Assembly: GCF_002003465.1 (NCBI RefSeq)
Contig: NZ_BDDQ01000021.1
Location: forward strand, 1-64,000
Reading direction: 5' to 3'
Source of the DNA: Caenibacillus caldisaponilyticus
GTDB taxonomy: Bacteria > Bacillota > Bacilli > Bacillales > Sporolactobacillaceae
DNA length: 64,000 bases
Position numbers and translations under genes: made by a program. How positions within the stretch are numbered: the first letter of the stretch is position 1; every line of letters begins with the position of its first letter. The notes beneath the pieces were generated by a model that did not search any database, was not told the origin of the DNA, and saw only the letters and a program-made list of their open reading frames with translations. Shown here in pieces: positions 48,408 through 57,314 of the stretch.

Positions 48408-49697
48408 TTATGTCCTTGCTTGTCTTCCCAGATCAGTTCGTCTTTTCATATCTGTCCTAAGCATCAGCAAAATTGCCTCTTGGTATCCTGCTTTTTTTAA
48501 CTGCTCCATTTCCATCTTGACAGGTTGCAGCATTCTAGATGATACGGATTGGAGTCTTGCCAGCCGCTCCTCAGAAAGCGAAACGCTCGGCATCGAGGCG
48601 AAATAGTCTTCGCGTGTGAAATGCCAAAGAAAAAGTTTTTTTCCATATCGCCCGGCAAGCCGGTCCGCCATTTTCAGTCCTTCCGGATCAAAGTCGCCTG
48701 AATAGTAAAGGCGAGCACCCGACTCGGCGAGCAAGTCAAGGAGCAGCATCGTCGCTAGATTCAGTTGGCCGTTTGTGCTGACAAGCGGCATCGCTTCGTC
48801 CAACAGTTCAGAAAAAACGCCGGCGTTTTCTACGACAAAAACGATGGTTCCTTTGGAAGGATGTGCTCGCTTCAACTTAACAATCTCCCTTAACGGCACA
48901 TTCAGCGGCATATTCGTTTCACTCGCGGCGGCAAACACGGGATGAACGCCGTTTTCTGTTTCTGCCAAAATCCCCGCACACGTCACGAAATTGAGTATGT
49001 CCTCGCGCAATATGCCGAACGATTGCAATAATTCATTGACTTCTTCTACTGACGAAAGCTGATATTTTTTCCTTGAGTAAAATTCCAACGCGGATAGTAG
49101 CAGCTTTCCTTGAAACGTGTGCAAATCAAATGCGTGCGGATCTCCGGTTACTTTTTGCGCGAATAACGGCAGGCGTTCGTATACCCCTTTTTCAGGAAGC
49201 TGGCGCAACGCTTCGCAAACCGCGCAAAGTGAAGTACACAGCTCTTCGCGCTGCTGAGCGTAGGCTTGATGAAGAAGACGGTATTCGTTCGGGTTCTCCA
49301 GCGCTGCCGCAAGCCATTCCGCCCCGCTCGGATAGGCGGCGATCAGCCGCTGGAAAAATGCCGCTTTTTCCTGTTGTTCCGCTTCCCGCCTTTCTTTGTT
49401 TGCGATGAGCGGTGCACCAAAATAATGGGTTAACAATTCTTCCAACGTAACACCGGCAAACCTTGTCTTTTCCAGCTGCTTGGCAAACGCTGTCAGGGAA
49501 ACGCGCGTCATTTCCTTCCCAAAAAACGCCGCAACTGCTTCTTTTTCATCTTTCGTAAAAGAAACGAGAGAAATCGTGCCGCCGACGCGACCAAGCGATT
49601 CGTATTTCTTTCTCATTTCGCAAAAAAGGCGGCGGAAGCCCGCCTCGTTGCGAAAAAATCGCGCCGCTTCCACCGCCGGTTCCGATGGCCGCGTCAT
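48408..49697 (-). CDS. jetD: Wadjet JetD, Toprim-domain nuclease (TIGR02679 type)
   Basis: JetD (429 residues) is the nuclease subunit of Wadjet, which cuts small circular DNA after the SMC-like complex has extruded it. The C-terminal Toprim-like domain shows its acidic residues in IVFVVENAGVFSEL (Glu290) and YYSGDFDPEGLKMA (Asp335, Asp337). The N-terminal part (VGGTISLVSFTKDEKEAVAA, LTHYFGAPLIANKERR) is the DUF3323-like domain of this subtype. The ATG overlaps the jetC stop by 4 bases. It is the last gene of the operon and ends next to an IS relic. Confidence 0.88.
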   Translation of the reverse strand: MTRPSEPAVEAARFFRNEAGFRRLFCEMRKKYESLGRVGGTISLVSFTKDEKEAVAAFFGKEMTRVSLTAFAKQLEKTRFAGVTLEELLTHYFGAPLIANKERREAEQQEKAAFFQRLIAAYPSGAEWLAAALENPNEYRLLHQAYAQQREELCTSLCAVCEALRQLPEKGVYERLPLFAQKVTGDPHAFDLHTFQGKLLLSALEFYSRKKYQLSSVEEVNELLQSFGILREDILNFVTCAGILAETENGVHPVFAAASETNMPLNVPLREIVKLKRAHPSKGTIVFVVENAGVFSELLDEAMPLVSTNGQLNLATMLLLDLLAESGARLYYSGDFDPEGLKMADRLAGRYGKKLFLWHFTREDYFASMPSVSLSEERLARLQSVSSRMLQPVKMEMEQLKKAGYQEAILLMLRTDMKRRTDLGRQART

Positions 49698-52600
49698 TGT
49701 TTCACCGCCATTTCTTGTTCGTCCCGATCAGTCACAAGCCGCTTGGCTGTTCCGTTCCAGTAGTAGCGGATGACCGTCACATGCGAAGCGTTTTTTGGGC
49801 GCACGAGTTCACAAATGGAGAGCGACGGCACGGTGTCGTAATCGCCCCACAGCGCCTGCGAATTCATGATGTAATTAAAGCCGAGCGTTTCGACAAGCTC
49901 AAACATGTCGCGAATATTGTTTTCATCGACACCGGCGAACGCTTCATCAAGAGAAATAATATACGGCGCATCCTCGCTCGCTTCCTGATAGCGAGCGTAA
50001 GCGGCGGCAAAGAGCGGAATGTACATCGCCATCGCTTTTTCTCCGCCGCTAAACTGATAAAAGCGCTGGTTCGTCAGCTCCCGTCTTGGTTCGTTCGTTT
50101 TTTGATAATAGAGGGTGAAGGTGAACCACTTCCGATAATCGAGCACCTCTTTGATGACTTGATGGAGCGTGTTGCCTTGCCCTTTTTCTTCTAACATTTC
50201 ACGCGCACGGTTAATTTTCGAACGGAAATGCATCGTTACCCGCTGCAAATCTTCCTCGCGCAACAGCCTTGAATTCATCCGCAGCAATTCCACCAGTTCT
50301 TTCGTATCCATCTCTTCTTCGGTTTCCGCTGTTTTTGGCTTCCATTGAATCGACAGCAGCAGGCCCATGGAAGCGTTGCGCTTTTGCATGAGCGCGTTCA
50401 TTTCTTTCACCCAGCGTTCAGCGCGCTGAATGCGGCTGCGCAAAATGCGGCCGACCGTTTTTAACAAAATGTCTTCATACAATTCACGGTCGCGCTCGTT
50501 AATGTACTCACGCTGCAGCATGATCTCTTTTTCCATTTCTTTTAGCACGTAAAACGGCGTGACGCGCTCTCCTTTGTAATCAAGAAGCAACACTTCTCTG
50601 TCCCGCTTTTCCCGCCAATCTTTTGCCCTTATTTCCATCTGTTCGTCCATCCCGACTGCGGCGAACGGATCTTCTTCTATCACGATCGATTCTTTTGTTA
50701 AACGGTATTCGACCAAATTGGCTCCTTCTTGGAAAAACGCGTAGCTTAATTTCGTCATCACCGCGGAACGGGTTTGCTCCTTTCCGCTTGATCCATAACG
50801 GCGGACGATCTCTTTTGCTTGTTCCCGCAAACTTTCTTTTTCCGTCACTTCCACGAACCCAAGCTCTAATTCCGCGGTAAATGAACGCTGCCAGGCGGCT
50901 AGAAGTATACGGGTAAACCGCAGCTTTCGTTCGAGCCCTCGTTGTTGGCGCTCGATGGATTGCAGCGCTTGCTCAATGCGCGCTTTCTCATTCAACTTGT
51001 CCGGCAGCGTCTGGTTCACCCATTCGAGACGGTCCCGCACGCGGGAAATTTCCGCGCGAAGGTCATCTGCCCCCATCTGTCTTAACGTTTGTTCCATATG
51101 CTGCAGTTCCAATAGGATGCGCTGTTGGCTGCCCTCCAAAATGCTGAGGTCCCCTTTTATTTCATCGATTTCCTCTTGAACGGCCGCAAGCTGGTCTTGA
51201 TGATAACGCAAGGCTTGGGCACGATGGAGGTACGTGCGGTGCTCGAGCTCTAATTTCGTTAAGTGCCGCACATACTCTTTCATCGCCTGCCGCGCTTCTT
51301 CATAACGCGCTTTTGTCCACTCTAGATCGAGCCCCTCGGTTTGTTCGCGAAGCGTCTGCTTGATTTCCTGCCAGGCACGGACGAGCTGATTCAACTTTTC
51401 GCTTTTTTGTTCGACTTCTTGTTGCTTGCTTGCAATAGCGCGCTGTTTTCGATCCCATTCGTCAAAAGCGGTGCGCACATCGCGGTCGGATGGAAAAGAT
51501 TCCATCGCTTCGTGCAGCGCGGCGATTTTCGCTTCCACATCGGCAAGCTGCTCCAGTTTTTGTCCGAGAAGATGGTGAAGATGCTCCAATTTTGCTTCAA
51601 ATTCCGCAATTTTGGCGAGACGCCAGCGTTTGCGGACGTTTCGCCCGATAAACAGCGCCTGCTCCCGTTGCGGAGCATGGCCTTTTAGCAGCCCGAACGA
51701 GTAGCTCCCTGACTCATTGATCACAAAATGCCCTTCTTCCGCTTCATCGGCAATGATAATGCTGCGGAGAACGGACTCGACGCGCGCGGCCGAGACGCCG
51801 GCGCGTTCATCGATGTCTGGCCGCAAATAGTCGGCAAGCGTGTGTGCCAGTTCCACCGGGTTTGGCCGCAAAATGCGGTCGTGAACAATCGGTACGTCGG
51901 TTTCAGTCACAAGCGCGTCAAGCACTCCGGCATGGTACAGCGATGATTCGATGCGTTCGCGCACCGCTTCCGGCACATGGTCATAAAACTCGACGCTGGC
52001 GTAAAACGGCACGTACGCCACTCCTTGCGTCCGCAAAGCAGCACGCGCCTGCGCCGTTTGTTCATCATGTTCCAACTCAGGATCTTTTTCTGTTTTCCAA
52101 CGGCGCAGCTCTTCTTCGGTTTCAGCGATTTCTTGTTGGACTAATCCGATTTCGTGCTCCCATCTCAATTTTTCTGCTTTTCGCCGCTCTAGCGCTTCAT
52201 AATAGCGATCGGCAAACAATTTTTTAACATCTTCAAAATGGTAGCGTTCATACAATTCATGCAAATAGCGGAGGAAAGACCGCATCGTTTCCTCCTCGAC
52301 AGGAAGGTCCGGATACGTTTCCTTCCAGGCAAATACCGCCTCTTGAAAGCTTGATTTTTCGCTTTCCAAAAGCTCGGCCCATTTTTTCGCCTCATGATGC
52401 AGATCGTCTAACAGGCGCTGCTGCTCGCCAAGCTCATGATAAGCATCCTCATAGCGGAGCTTTAGATTGTCATGGCGCGCCCAAAGCGATACGATTTCCT
52501 CCAGCCGTTTTTCATGGGCTTCCGCTTCTTTGCGCCAAAGGGCGAAATCAAACGCATTGCCCCGATGGCGCGCAAAATCCGCCTCATTTAAATCGTGGGC

Positions 52601-53827
52601 GGCAAACGCGGTTTCTTCCGCACTATAGCGCAATTCCTCCAGTTGTTCCTCCATCGCCCGTTCGGACTGATCGAGTTCTTGCTCGGCAGCGGCAATTTCC
52701 TGCTTCCATTTTCTCTCTTGACGCTGCTTTTCATCGAGTTGCCGCTCTTTTTTCTCTATTTGCATTCGCCCATCGGAAAACCGCTGTTTCGTTTCCCGAT
52801 ATTTTTCTTCGGCGCGAAATACTTCGTGGCTCGCTAAATCCAGCTCCCGTTTGCGCAGCACCGCTTGCTCGTTTTGCAAGTTTTTTATTTCCGCTTTGAG
52901 CTCTTCAAGCCGAGCGGTGGATTGCTGCTGATCTCGCCAGCATTGTTCTTGTTCTTCCGTCAACGCCTCTTCTTGCTTAACCGTTTTTAGCCATTCGTTC
53001 GCTTTTTCCCATATCATGTATTCGTTATATTGCTGATAGTGCTGGCAAAGGCGGCGCAGCGACGTTTCATCCCGTTCAAGCTGTTCCAGCTGCTGCTTTG
53101 CCTGATCCATGTTTTCGATCGTCTCCGATAAATGGCGTAATTCCTCATCAGTCAATGGCGGCAGCGAGCTTTCGAGAATTTCATAAATGACGGTCGGCTT
53201 AAAATCTTTCGATAGTTTTGGACTGCGCAGCTGAATCAAAAGCTCGATCAGCTCTTGAAACGCTTCGAGCGATTCGAAACGGAATATATGCTTATTGACC
53301 AGCTCCATGTATTCTTTTTGCGTATCGACAACCGTGCCGCCGTCACCAAGCAGGGTAATGAGTTCCCGTTTCGTAAGCGGGAATTTTTCCCCTGTTTTTT
53401 CTTTTTTATATAAACATATATCTTTGCCAATGCGGCGGTTGTCAAAAATGACAAATCCCCAAAAATCCATCCCTTTTTGCCGTTTCGCCCTTAAACCGAT
53501 TCCGGTTGTGATATAATGGTCGCTATGCTTTCGTTTATATTCCAAAAACAAATAGCCTGTCCGTTCGTCACGATCGACCAATTCCCTTTCGCCAAGCAAA
53601 TAATCTTCCATGCGCCGTGCGCGAGACCCGAACGGATCGAGCCGGTCGGGAGTTTTCTTCCCGTCTAGCAAAACGGGAATCAAGCTTTGCATCGTCACCG
53701 ATTTCCCCGAGCCGTTGCTGCCGCGGAGAAACAACCTGCCGTCTGCAAAATGAAAATATTCTTCATCGTAATACCAAAAGTTTAATAGCCCTGCGCGATG
53801 GAGCAGCCATTTATTCGTCATTATCAT
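49694..53827 (-). CDS. jetC: Wadjet JetC, SMC-like ATPase (TIGR02680 type)
   Basis: JetC (1377 residues) is the SMC/MukB-like motor of Wadjet. It has a Walker A RGSNGSGKSVTMQSL (about residues 35-45), long coiled coils (for example about 240-480 and 780-1000), and a hinge-like middle with YVPFYASVEFYDHVPEAV. The C-terminal signature is FSGGEKAMAMYIPL (about 1259) with Walker B YIISLDEAFAGVDENNI (about 1294). It has no zinc hook CxxC as Rad50/SbcC would. The start overlaps jetB and the end overlaps jetD, so all four are translated as one unit. Confidence 0.92.
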   Translation of the reverse strand: MIMTNKWLLHRAGLLNFWYYDEEYFHFADGRLFLRGSNGSGKSVTMQSLIPVLLDGKKTPDRLDPFGSRARRMEDYLLGERELVDRDERTGYLFLEYKRKHSDHYITTGIGLRAKRQKGMDFWGFVIFDNRRIGKDICLYKKEKTGEKFPLTKRELITLLGDGGTVVDTQKEYMELVNKHIFRFESLEAFQELIELLIQLRSPKLSKDFKPTVIYEILESSLPPLTDEELRHLSETIENMDQAKQQLEQLERDETSLRRLCQHYQQYNEYMIWEKANEWLKTVKQEEALTEEQEQCWRDQQQSTARLEELKAEIKNLQNEQAVLRKRELDLASHEVFRAEEKYRETKQRFSDGRMQIEKKERQLDEKQRQERKWKQEIAAAEQELDQSERAMEEQLEELRYSAEETAFAAHDLNEADFARHRGNAFDFALWRKEAEAHEKRLEEIVSLWARHDNLKLRYEDAYHELGEQQRLLDDLHHEAKKWAELLESEKSSFQEAVFAWKETYPDLPVEEETMRSFLRYLHELYERYHFEDVKKLFADRYYEALERRKAEKLRWEHEIGLVQQEIAETEEELRRWKTEKDPELEHDEQTAQARAALRTQGVAYVPFYASVEFYDHVPEAVRERIESSLYHAGVLDALVTETDVPIVHDRILRPNPVELAHTLADYLRPDIDERAGVSAARVESVLRSIIIADEAEEGHFVINESGSYSFGLLKGHAPQREQALFIGRNVRKRWRLAKIAEFEAKLEHLHHLLGQKLEQLADVEAKIAALHEAMESFPSDRDVRTAFDEWDRKQRAIASKQQEVEQKSEKLNQLVRAWQEIKQTLREQTEGLDLEWTKARYEEARQAMKEYVRHLTKLELEHRTYLHRAQALRYHQDQLAAVQEEIDEIKGDLSILEGSQQRILLELQHMEQTLRQMGADDLRAEISRVRDRLEWVNQTLPDKLNEKARIEQALQSIERQQRGLERKLRFTRILLAAWQRSFTAELELGFVEVTEKESLREQAKEIVRRYGSSGKEQTRSAVMTKLSYAFFQEGANLVEYRLTKESIVIEEDPFAAVGMDEQMEIRAKDWREKRDREVLLLDYKGERVTPFYVLKEMEKEIMLQREYINERDRELYEDILLKTVGRILRSRIQRAERWVKEMNALMQKRNASMGLLLSIQWKPKTAETEEEMDTKELVELLRMNSRLLREEDLQRVTMHFRSKINRAREMLEEKGQGNTLHQVIKEVLDYRKWFTFTLYYQKTNEPRRELTNQRFYQFSGGEKAMAMYIPLFAAAYARYQEASEDAPYIISLDEAFAGVDENNIRDMFELVETLGFNYIMNSQALWGDYDTVPSLSICELVRPKNASHVTVIRYYWNGTAKRLVTDRDEQEMAVKQ

Positions 53828-54977
53828 CTATTCCTTTCTTAACAAAATCAGAAGGATAATGTCCGACAATACGTCCGAGCAGCGGATATAGTATAATCAT
53901 TTCCGTTTCTTGTTCGATATCGGCCATTTTCCATTGTTTCATTACTTCCAAAAGCACGGAGGCCAGTTGGGCGGGAGTCATGTCGCGGTACGTTTTTCCC
54001 CATCCTTCACCGTACTGCTCTTTACAGCATGTAAGCAGCTGCTGAAAATCGGCGCGCGTCATGCGAATGTTTCCGTATTCATCAGGCGGATAATCGGAAA
54101 GATGGTTACGAATGATTGCCGACAAATGAAGAATAATATCGGATGTTCCTTTTTGATCAGGGAACAATGTATAAACGGCTTCCCGTTCCGGAAAGGTGAG
54201 CAGTGCGGCGTTTTTGTACAATTCGTAACGGAAATCGCTATGCGCTTCAATATCTACACGCAATCGGTGGCGGAAGTTGCGCAAGTAATAGAAATCGGGA
54301 TCATCCTTTTGCCGGCGGTAGATGACCGGCGATAAAAACAGCTGCCGGAAAATGCGATGGCGCCGATAATCTTCCGGGGACGTTTTCCATTCCTCTTCCA
54401 GCAATTGTTCGACCGTTGTAAACTGGAGCAAATCTTTCGGATAAGATCGCATAAAATAACGGGCAAGCACCGGAACTTCGTAAAGCGCTTCATGATCTTC
54501 GCGCTGGGCGAACCCTTCAATTTCGCCGTCGACCCGCTTGACAACGCCAAGCTGCTCGGCGGTTTTCAAGACGCGAATCAGCGCGCGACGCTGCTGATAA
54601 TTCGTCCAGTCAAGCGGAACTTCTCCAGGATTCATTGTTTTTATTTCCTCGCACACATCGGACAATAAAAACTTTTCTTCGACGTCCTTCCCTTCCAAAT
54701 AGGCCATCAAACAGCAAAACAGCACGTAATCGAGCGGCTCTTGAAACGACTCAATGCCCATCCATGCCTCCGGTTCGGCCGGTATTTTTTCTAATTTGGC
54801 GAAATACCGGTGGACAATGAGGCGGTAGCCGAATTTGTCTAGCACATAACGCTTAATGGCGTTTTCACGTTCACGAACGAGCTGAAACAATTCCGGATCA
54901 TGTTCGCGGACAATCCAAAAGCGTTCGAATAGCGCGGTTAGCGCTGCTTTCGCCTTTTCATCAAAGTCGCGCTCCAC
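53811..54977 (-). CDS. jetB: Wadjet JetB, MukE-like subunit (TIGR02678 type)
   Basis: JetB (388 residues) is the winged-helix (MukE/KITE-like) partner of the Wadjet SMC complex. It contains ALTALFERFWIVREHDPELF, LDKFGYRLIVHRYFAKLEKI, ALIRVLKTAEQLGVVKRVDG and AVYTLFPDQKGTSDIILHLS. This is the DUF2398 layout. GTG at 54977 follows GAGGAGGTG with 7-base spacing. It overlaps the end of jetA and the start of jetC. Confidence 0.85.
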   Translation of the reverse strand: MERDFDEKAKAALTALFERFWIVREHDPELFQLVRERENAIKRYVLDKFGYRLIVHRYFAKLEKIPAEPEAWMGIESFQEPLDYVLFCCLMAYLEGKDVEEKFLLSDVCEEIKTMNPGEVPLDWTNYQQRRALIRVLKTAEQLGVVKRVDGEIEGFAQREDHEALYEVPVLARYFMRSYPKDLLQFTTVEQLLEEEWKTSPEDYRRHRIFRQLFLSPVIYRRQKDDPDFYYLRNFRHRLRVDIEAHSDFRYELYKNAALLTFPEREAVYTLFPDQKGTSDIILHLSAIIRNHLSDYPPDEYGNIRMTRADFQQLLTCCKEQYGEGWGKTYRDMTPAQLASVLLEVMKQWKMADIEQETEMIILYPLLGRIVGHYPSDFVKKGIDDNDE

Positions 54978-56478
54978 CGGCTGGCACCTCCTCGTTTTCT
55001 AAAAAAAGAATTTCATAATTTGGCATGATCATCGTTCCATCCTCTGAATATATTGGAATGAGCTCCTCATCCTTTTGCACAATTTTCACTTTCCAGCCCA
55101 TTTCCGTTTTGACAACGCGGTCTTCGCGCGACATCGCTTTGGCAATCCAGTTTAATAACGTTTTGCGAACATGGGAAGCGACGACCGGCAATTCTCGCAA
55201 AATAATTTTGCCGTCCTGAACCAGCTGTTTGAGCTCTTCTTCTTCACGCTGTTTTTGCTGCAAAAACTCCCACATTGTTTGTTTCTTTTTGTCTTCATTG
55301 TCCACGATGGCCTGCGGCTTTTTCTTTTCCTGGTAATGGCGGACGCGCGGCTTCACCGTCCATTCGCTCGGCGCTTCCTCCCAAATGTCGCGATACATAT
55401 CTTCCGTCGCATCGTTGTCCGTCACGACATGTTTCGTATGAAAACAGCCAAACACAACCGCTGACAATTTATGCGCTTCTTCGATCGAATCAAGGCGCGC
55501 AAACCATTGTGCCAAATATAAATAGTCGTTTTTGCGGCTACGAAGATGGTGGTGCCGCTCACCAAGCCGCTGCACGACCCTTGTGATACGTCGGATCGCT
55601 TCATTTGTTTGTTTTTGTAAAAACGCCAATTCACTGTCATGACCGTTCCGCCCTAAAAACCATTCTTTTAAGCTGCGCCACGTTTCCATCCGTTCTTCCA
55701 CCATTTGCTCTCTTGTAAGCGAAAGATCTTCCCAGCGCGGAATCGTCATTTGGTATTCAACGACAAAGTGGACAAACTGGCGCACCTTTTCTTCCGGCAA
55801 ATCTTCAAGCAGCTTTTCAATCTGCATCGATGTTTTTTGCAGGGCAACGATAAAATCTCGCAAATATGTCGTGAACTTTTCCTTGTATACGAGGAACGCA
55901 TCCGACATCATTTGTTCTTCCATGTTTTCGCTGTTTAAATAAGCGATATAGTCGGCGGAGTTTTGAATAATTTTTTTGAAATAATCAAACGTTTCTTCCC
56001 ATACTTGGTTCATCTCATCTTGTTTTTCCGAAAATTCGTTTTTGATAATCGTTTCGATGCGCACAAGCGAGGTATACAAGCGGTCAAAGCGCGTTTTCTC
56101 TAGTGAGCCGCCAAACGAATCGCCAAGCTGCTCGAGCGTGCGGATCATGCGCTCGATTTCGACCGTGTACGGGCTACACTGATAGCGAAACCGTTTCTTT
56201 TTAAACTCCTCAATCGTGCGAATGTACGCCGTCTCCTGTCTCGCAATTAAGTTTTTCCACTTGACAAGCTGATCCAAGTCTTGTTGCAAATCGTCTTCCG
56301 TATAATCGCGGAATTCATCATGCTGCTTTAAAAAAGCATACACCTCTTCCGGAAACAAGTATTGACGCATCCGTTCGTGCTGTGTGTAAAAATAGCGCAA
56401 AATCGCGCGATAACGATAGGCATTGTCAGCCGCTAAATACTTTACTTCCGAAATCGGCTTGAGCCACGAAGTATCCAT
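54961..56478 (-). CDS. jetA: Wadjet JetA, MukF/kleisin-like subunit (TIGR02677 type)
   Basis: JetA (505 residues) should be the kleisin that closes the JetC ring. It is almost entirely helical: YRYRAILRYFYTQHERMRQY, IRTIEEFKKKRFRYQCSPYT, FDYFKKIIQNSADYIAYLNS and HHHLRSRKNDYLYLAQWFAR (DUF2397 pattern). ATG at 56478 is preferred to 56484 because AAGGAGA lies 6 bases before it. It is the first gene of the operon. The whole cassette looks less GC-rich than its flanks, consistent with transfer. Confidence 0.85.
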   Translation of the reverse strand: MDTSWLKPISEVKYLAADNAYRYRAILRYFYTQHERMRQYLFPEEVYAFLKQHDEFRDYTEDDLQQDLDQLVKWKNLIARQETAYIRTIEEFKKKRFRYQCSPYTVEIERMIRTLEQLGDSFGGSLEKTRFDRLYTSLVRIETIIKNEFSEKQDEMNQVWEETFDYFKKIIQNSADYIAYLNSENMEEQMMSDAFLVYKEKFTTYLRDFIVALQKTSMQIEKLLEDLPEEKVRQFVHFVVEYQMTIPRWEDLSLTREQMVEERMETWRSLKEWFLGRNGHDSELAFLQKQTNEAIRRITRVVQRLGERHHHLRSRKNDYLYLAQWFARLDSIEEAHKLSAVVFGCFHTKHVVTDNDATEDMYRDIWEEAPSEWTVKPRVRHYQEKKKPQAIVDNEDKKKQTMWEFLQQKQREEEELKQLVQDGKIILRELPVVASHVRKTLLNWIAKAMSREDRVVKTEMGWKVKIVQKDEELIPIYSEDGTMIMPNYEILFLENEEVPAGGARL

Positions 56479-56819
56479 CGCCATTCTCCTTACCTTTTGT
56501 CATCTTTTTATTTGTTGTACGTCATTTACGATAACTCTGCTAAAAATCTATACCATCGACGCAGTCTTTTGCCTTTTGTGTTGCCATCCCTTATTTTATG
56601 CATCGCTATTTACATTTTCATCCATATTTATGTCGAATTTTGAGAAAACGGAAGTTTATCGAATCATTTCTAAGAAAAAGAATTTTTGTTCTGATCCGGC
56701 ATGGCAAAGTTAAAGGCTAAAGTAGCCGATGTAAATTTTAATCTCATTATTAACAAAGAAGCCATCGAGTGCAATTTACAAAAAGTGACAAGCAAATCAA
56801 TAGTAAGAAGTGTAACTCG

Positions 56820-57092
56820 ATGGTTTCTATTGACAAGTTTACCCTGTTGGAATGGATTCGAAAAGTTGGCTTAAAAGGGGATGTCGACTTTTTACAGGAA
56901 GGGCTGAAAGTTACGTCTGAAGCATTGATGGATGCAGAGGTGAGTCAAGCACATTGGTGCTGAACGGTATGAACGAACGAAAACCGAAAGAATGATCGAA
57001 CCGAATATCGGAGCACATGGGTCGGAACGATTGACCTTATCCCTAAATTGCGAAAAGGCTGTGACTTCCCCGGCCGTGTACATGTCATGCGT
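56820..57092 (+). mobile_element. Decayed IS256-family transposase N-terminus
   Basis: The relic starts MVSIDKFTLLEWIRKVGLKG and DFLQEGLKVTSEALMDAEVS. After one frameshift it continues HIGAERYERTKTERM, and after further indels GTIDLIPKLRKGCDFP. These are the N-terminal landmarks of IS256-family transposases (EALMxAEVxxxxGAxRYER; VGTIxLxIPKLRKG). At least three shifts show it is dead. It points away from the Wadjet operon, opposite to the relic at 48157-48400. Confidence 0.75.
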
Positions 57093-57220
57093 AATATTTT
57101 ATGTCAGGTTCCAAAATCTTCGCTAAAGATTTTGACCGATCGCCCGCTCGAAATTCAAGCATTGAGTCCGATTATGACCGTAATTTTCTACCATTCTCAT
57201 CATTCCTCAAAAAATCTTTA

Positions 57221-57249
57221 TTCAAAAATGGTCACAAATTTGTTATATT
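57221..57249 (+). promoter_or_regulatory. Promoter of acsA
   Basis: TTCAAA (57221-57226) and TATATT (57244-57249) are 17 bases apart, about 65 bases before the acsA start. Confidence 0.55.
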
Positions 57250-57255
57250 TAATAT

Positions 57256-57269
57256 TGTAAGCGTTATCC
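57256..57269 (+). promoter_or_regulatory. cre-like CcpA site at acsA
   Basis: TGTAAGCGTTATCC matches 13 of 14 positions of the cre consensus TGWAANCGNTNWCA. It lies right after the -10, where CcpA binding would repress. The B. subtilis acsA gene is known to be under CcpA control, which supports the call. Confidence 0.65.
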
Positions 57270-57314
57270 AACTCCGACTTCATTCGGATACAACGCGCAA
57301 GGATGGTGATACAA

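Noticed and set aside
48408-56478. Classification as a condensin (MukBEF) or SbcCD repair system
   Set aside because: There is no exonuclease SbcD or zinc hook, and the fourth gene has Toprim residues; gene order and sizes fit Wadjet.
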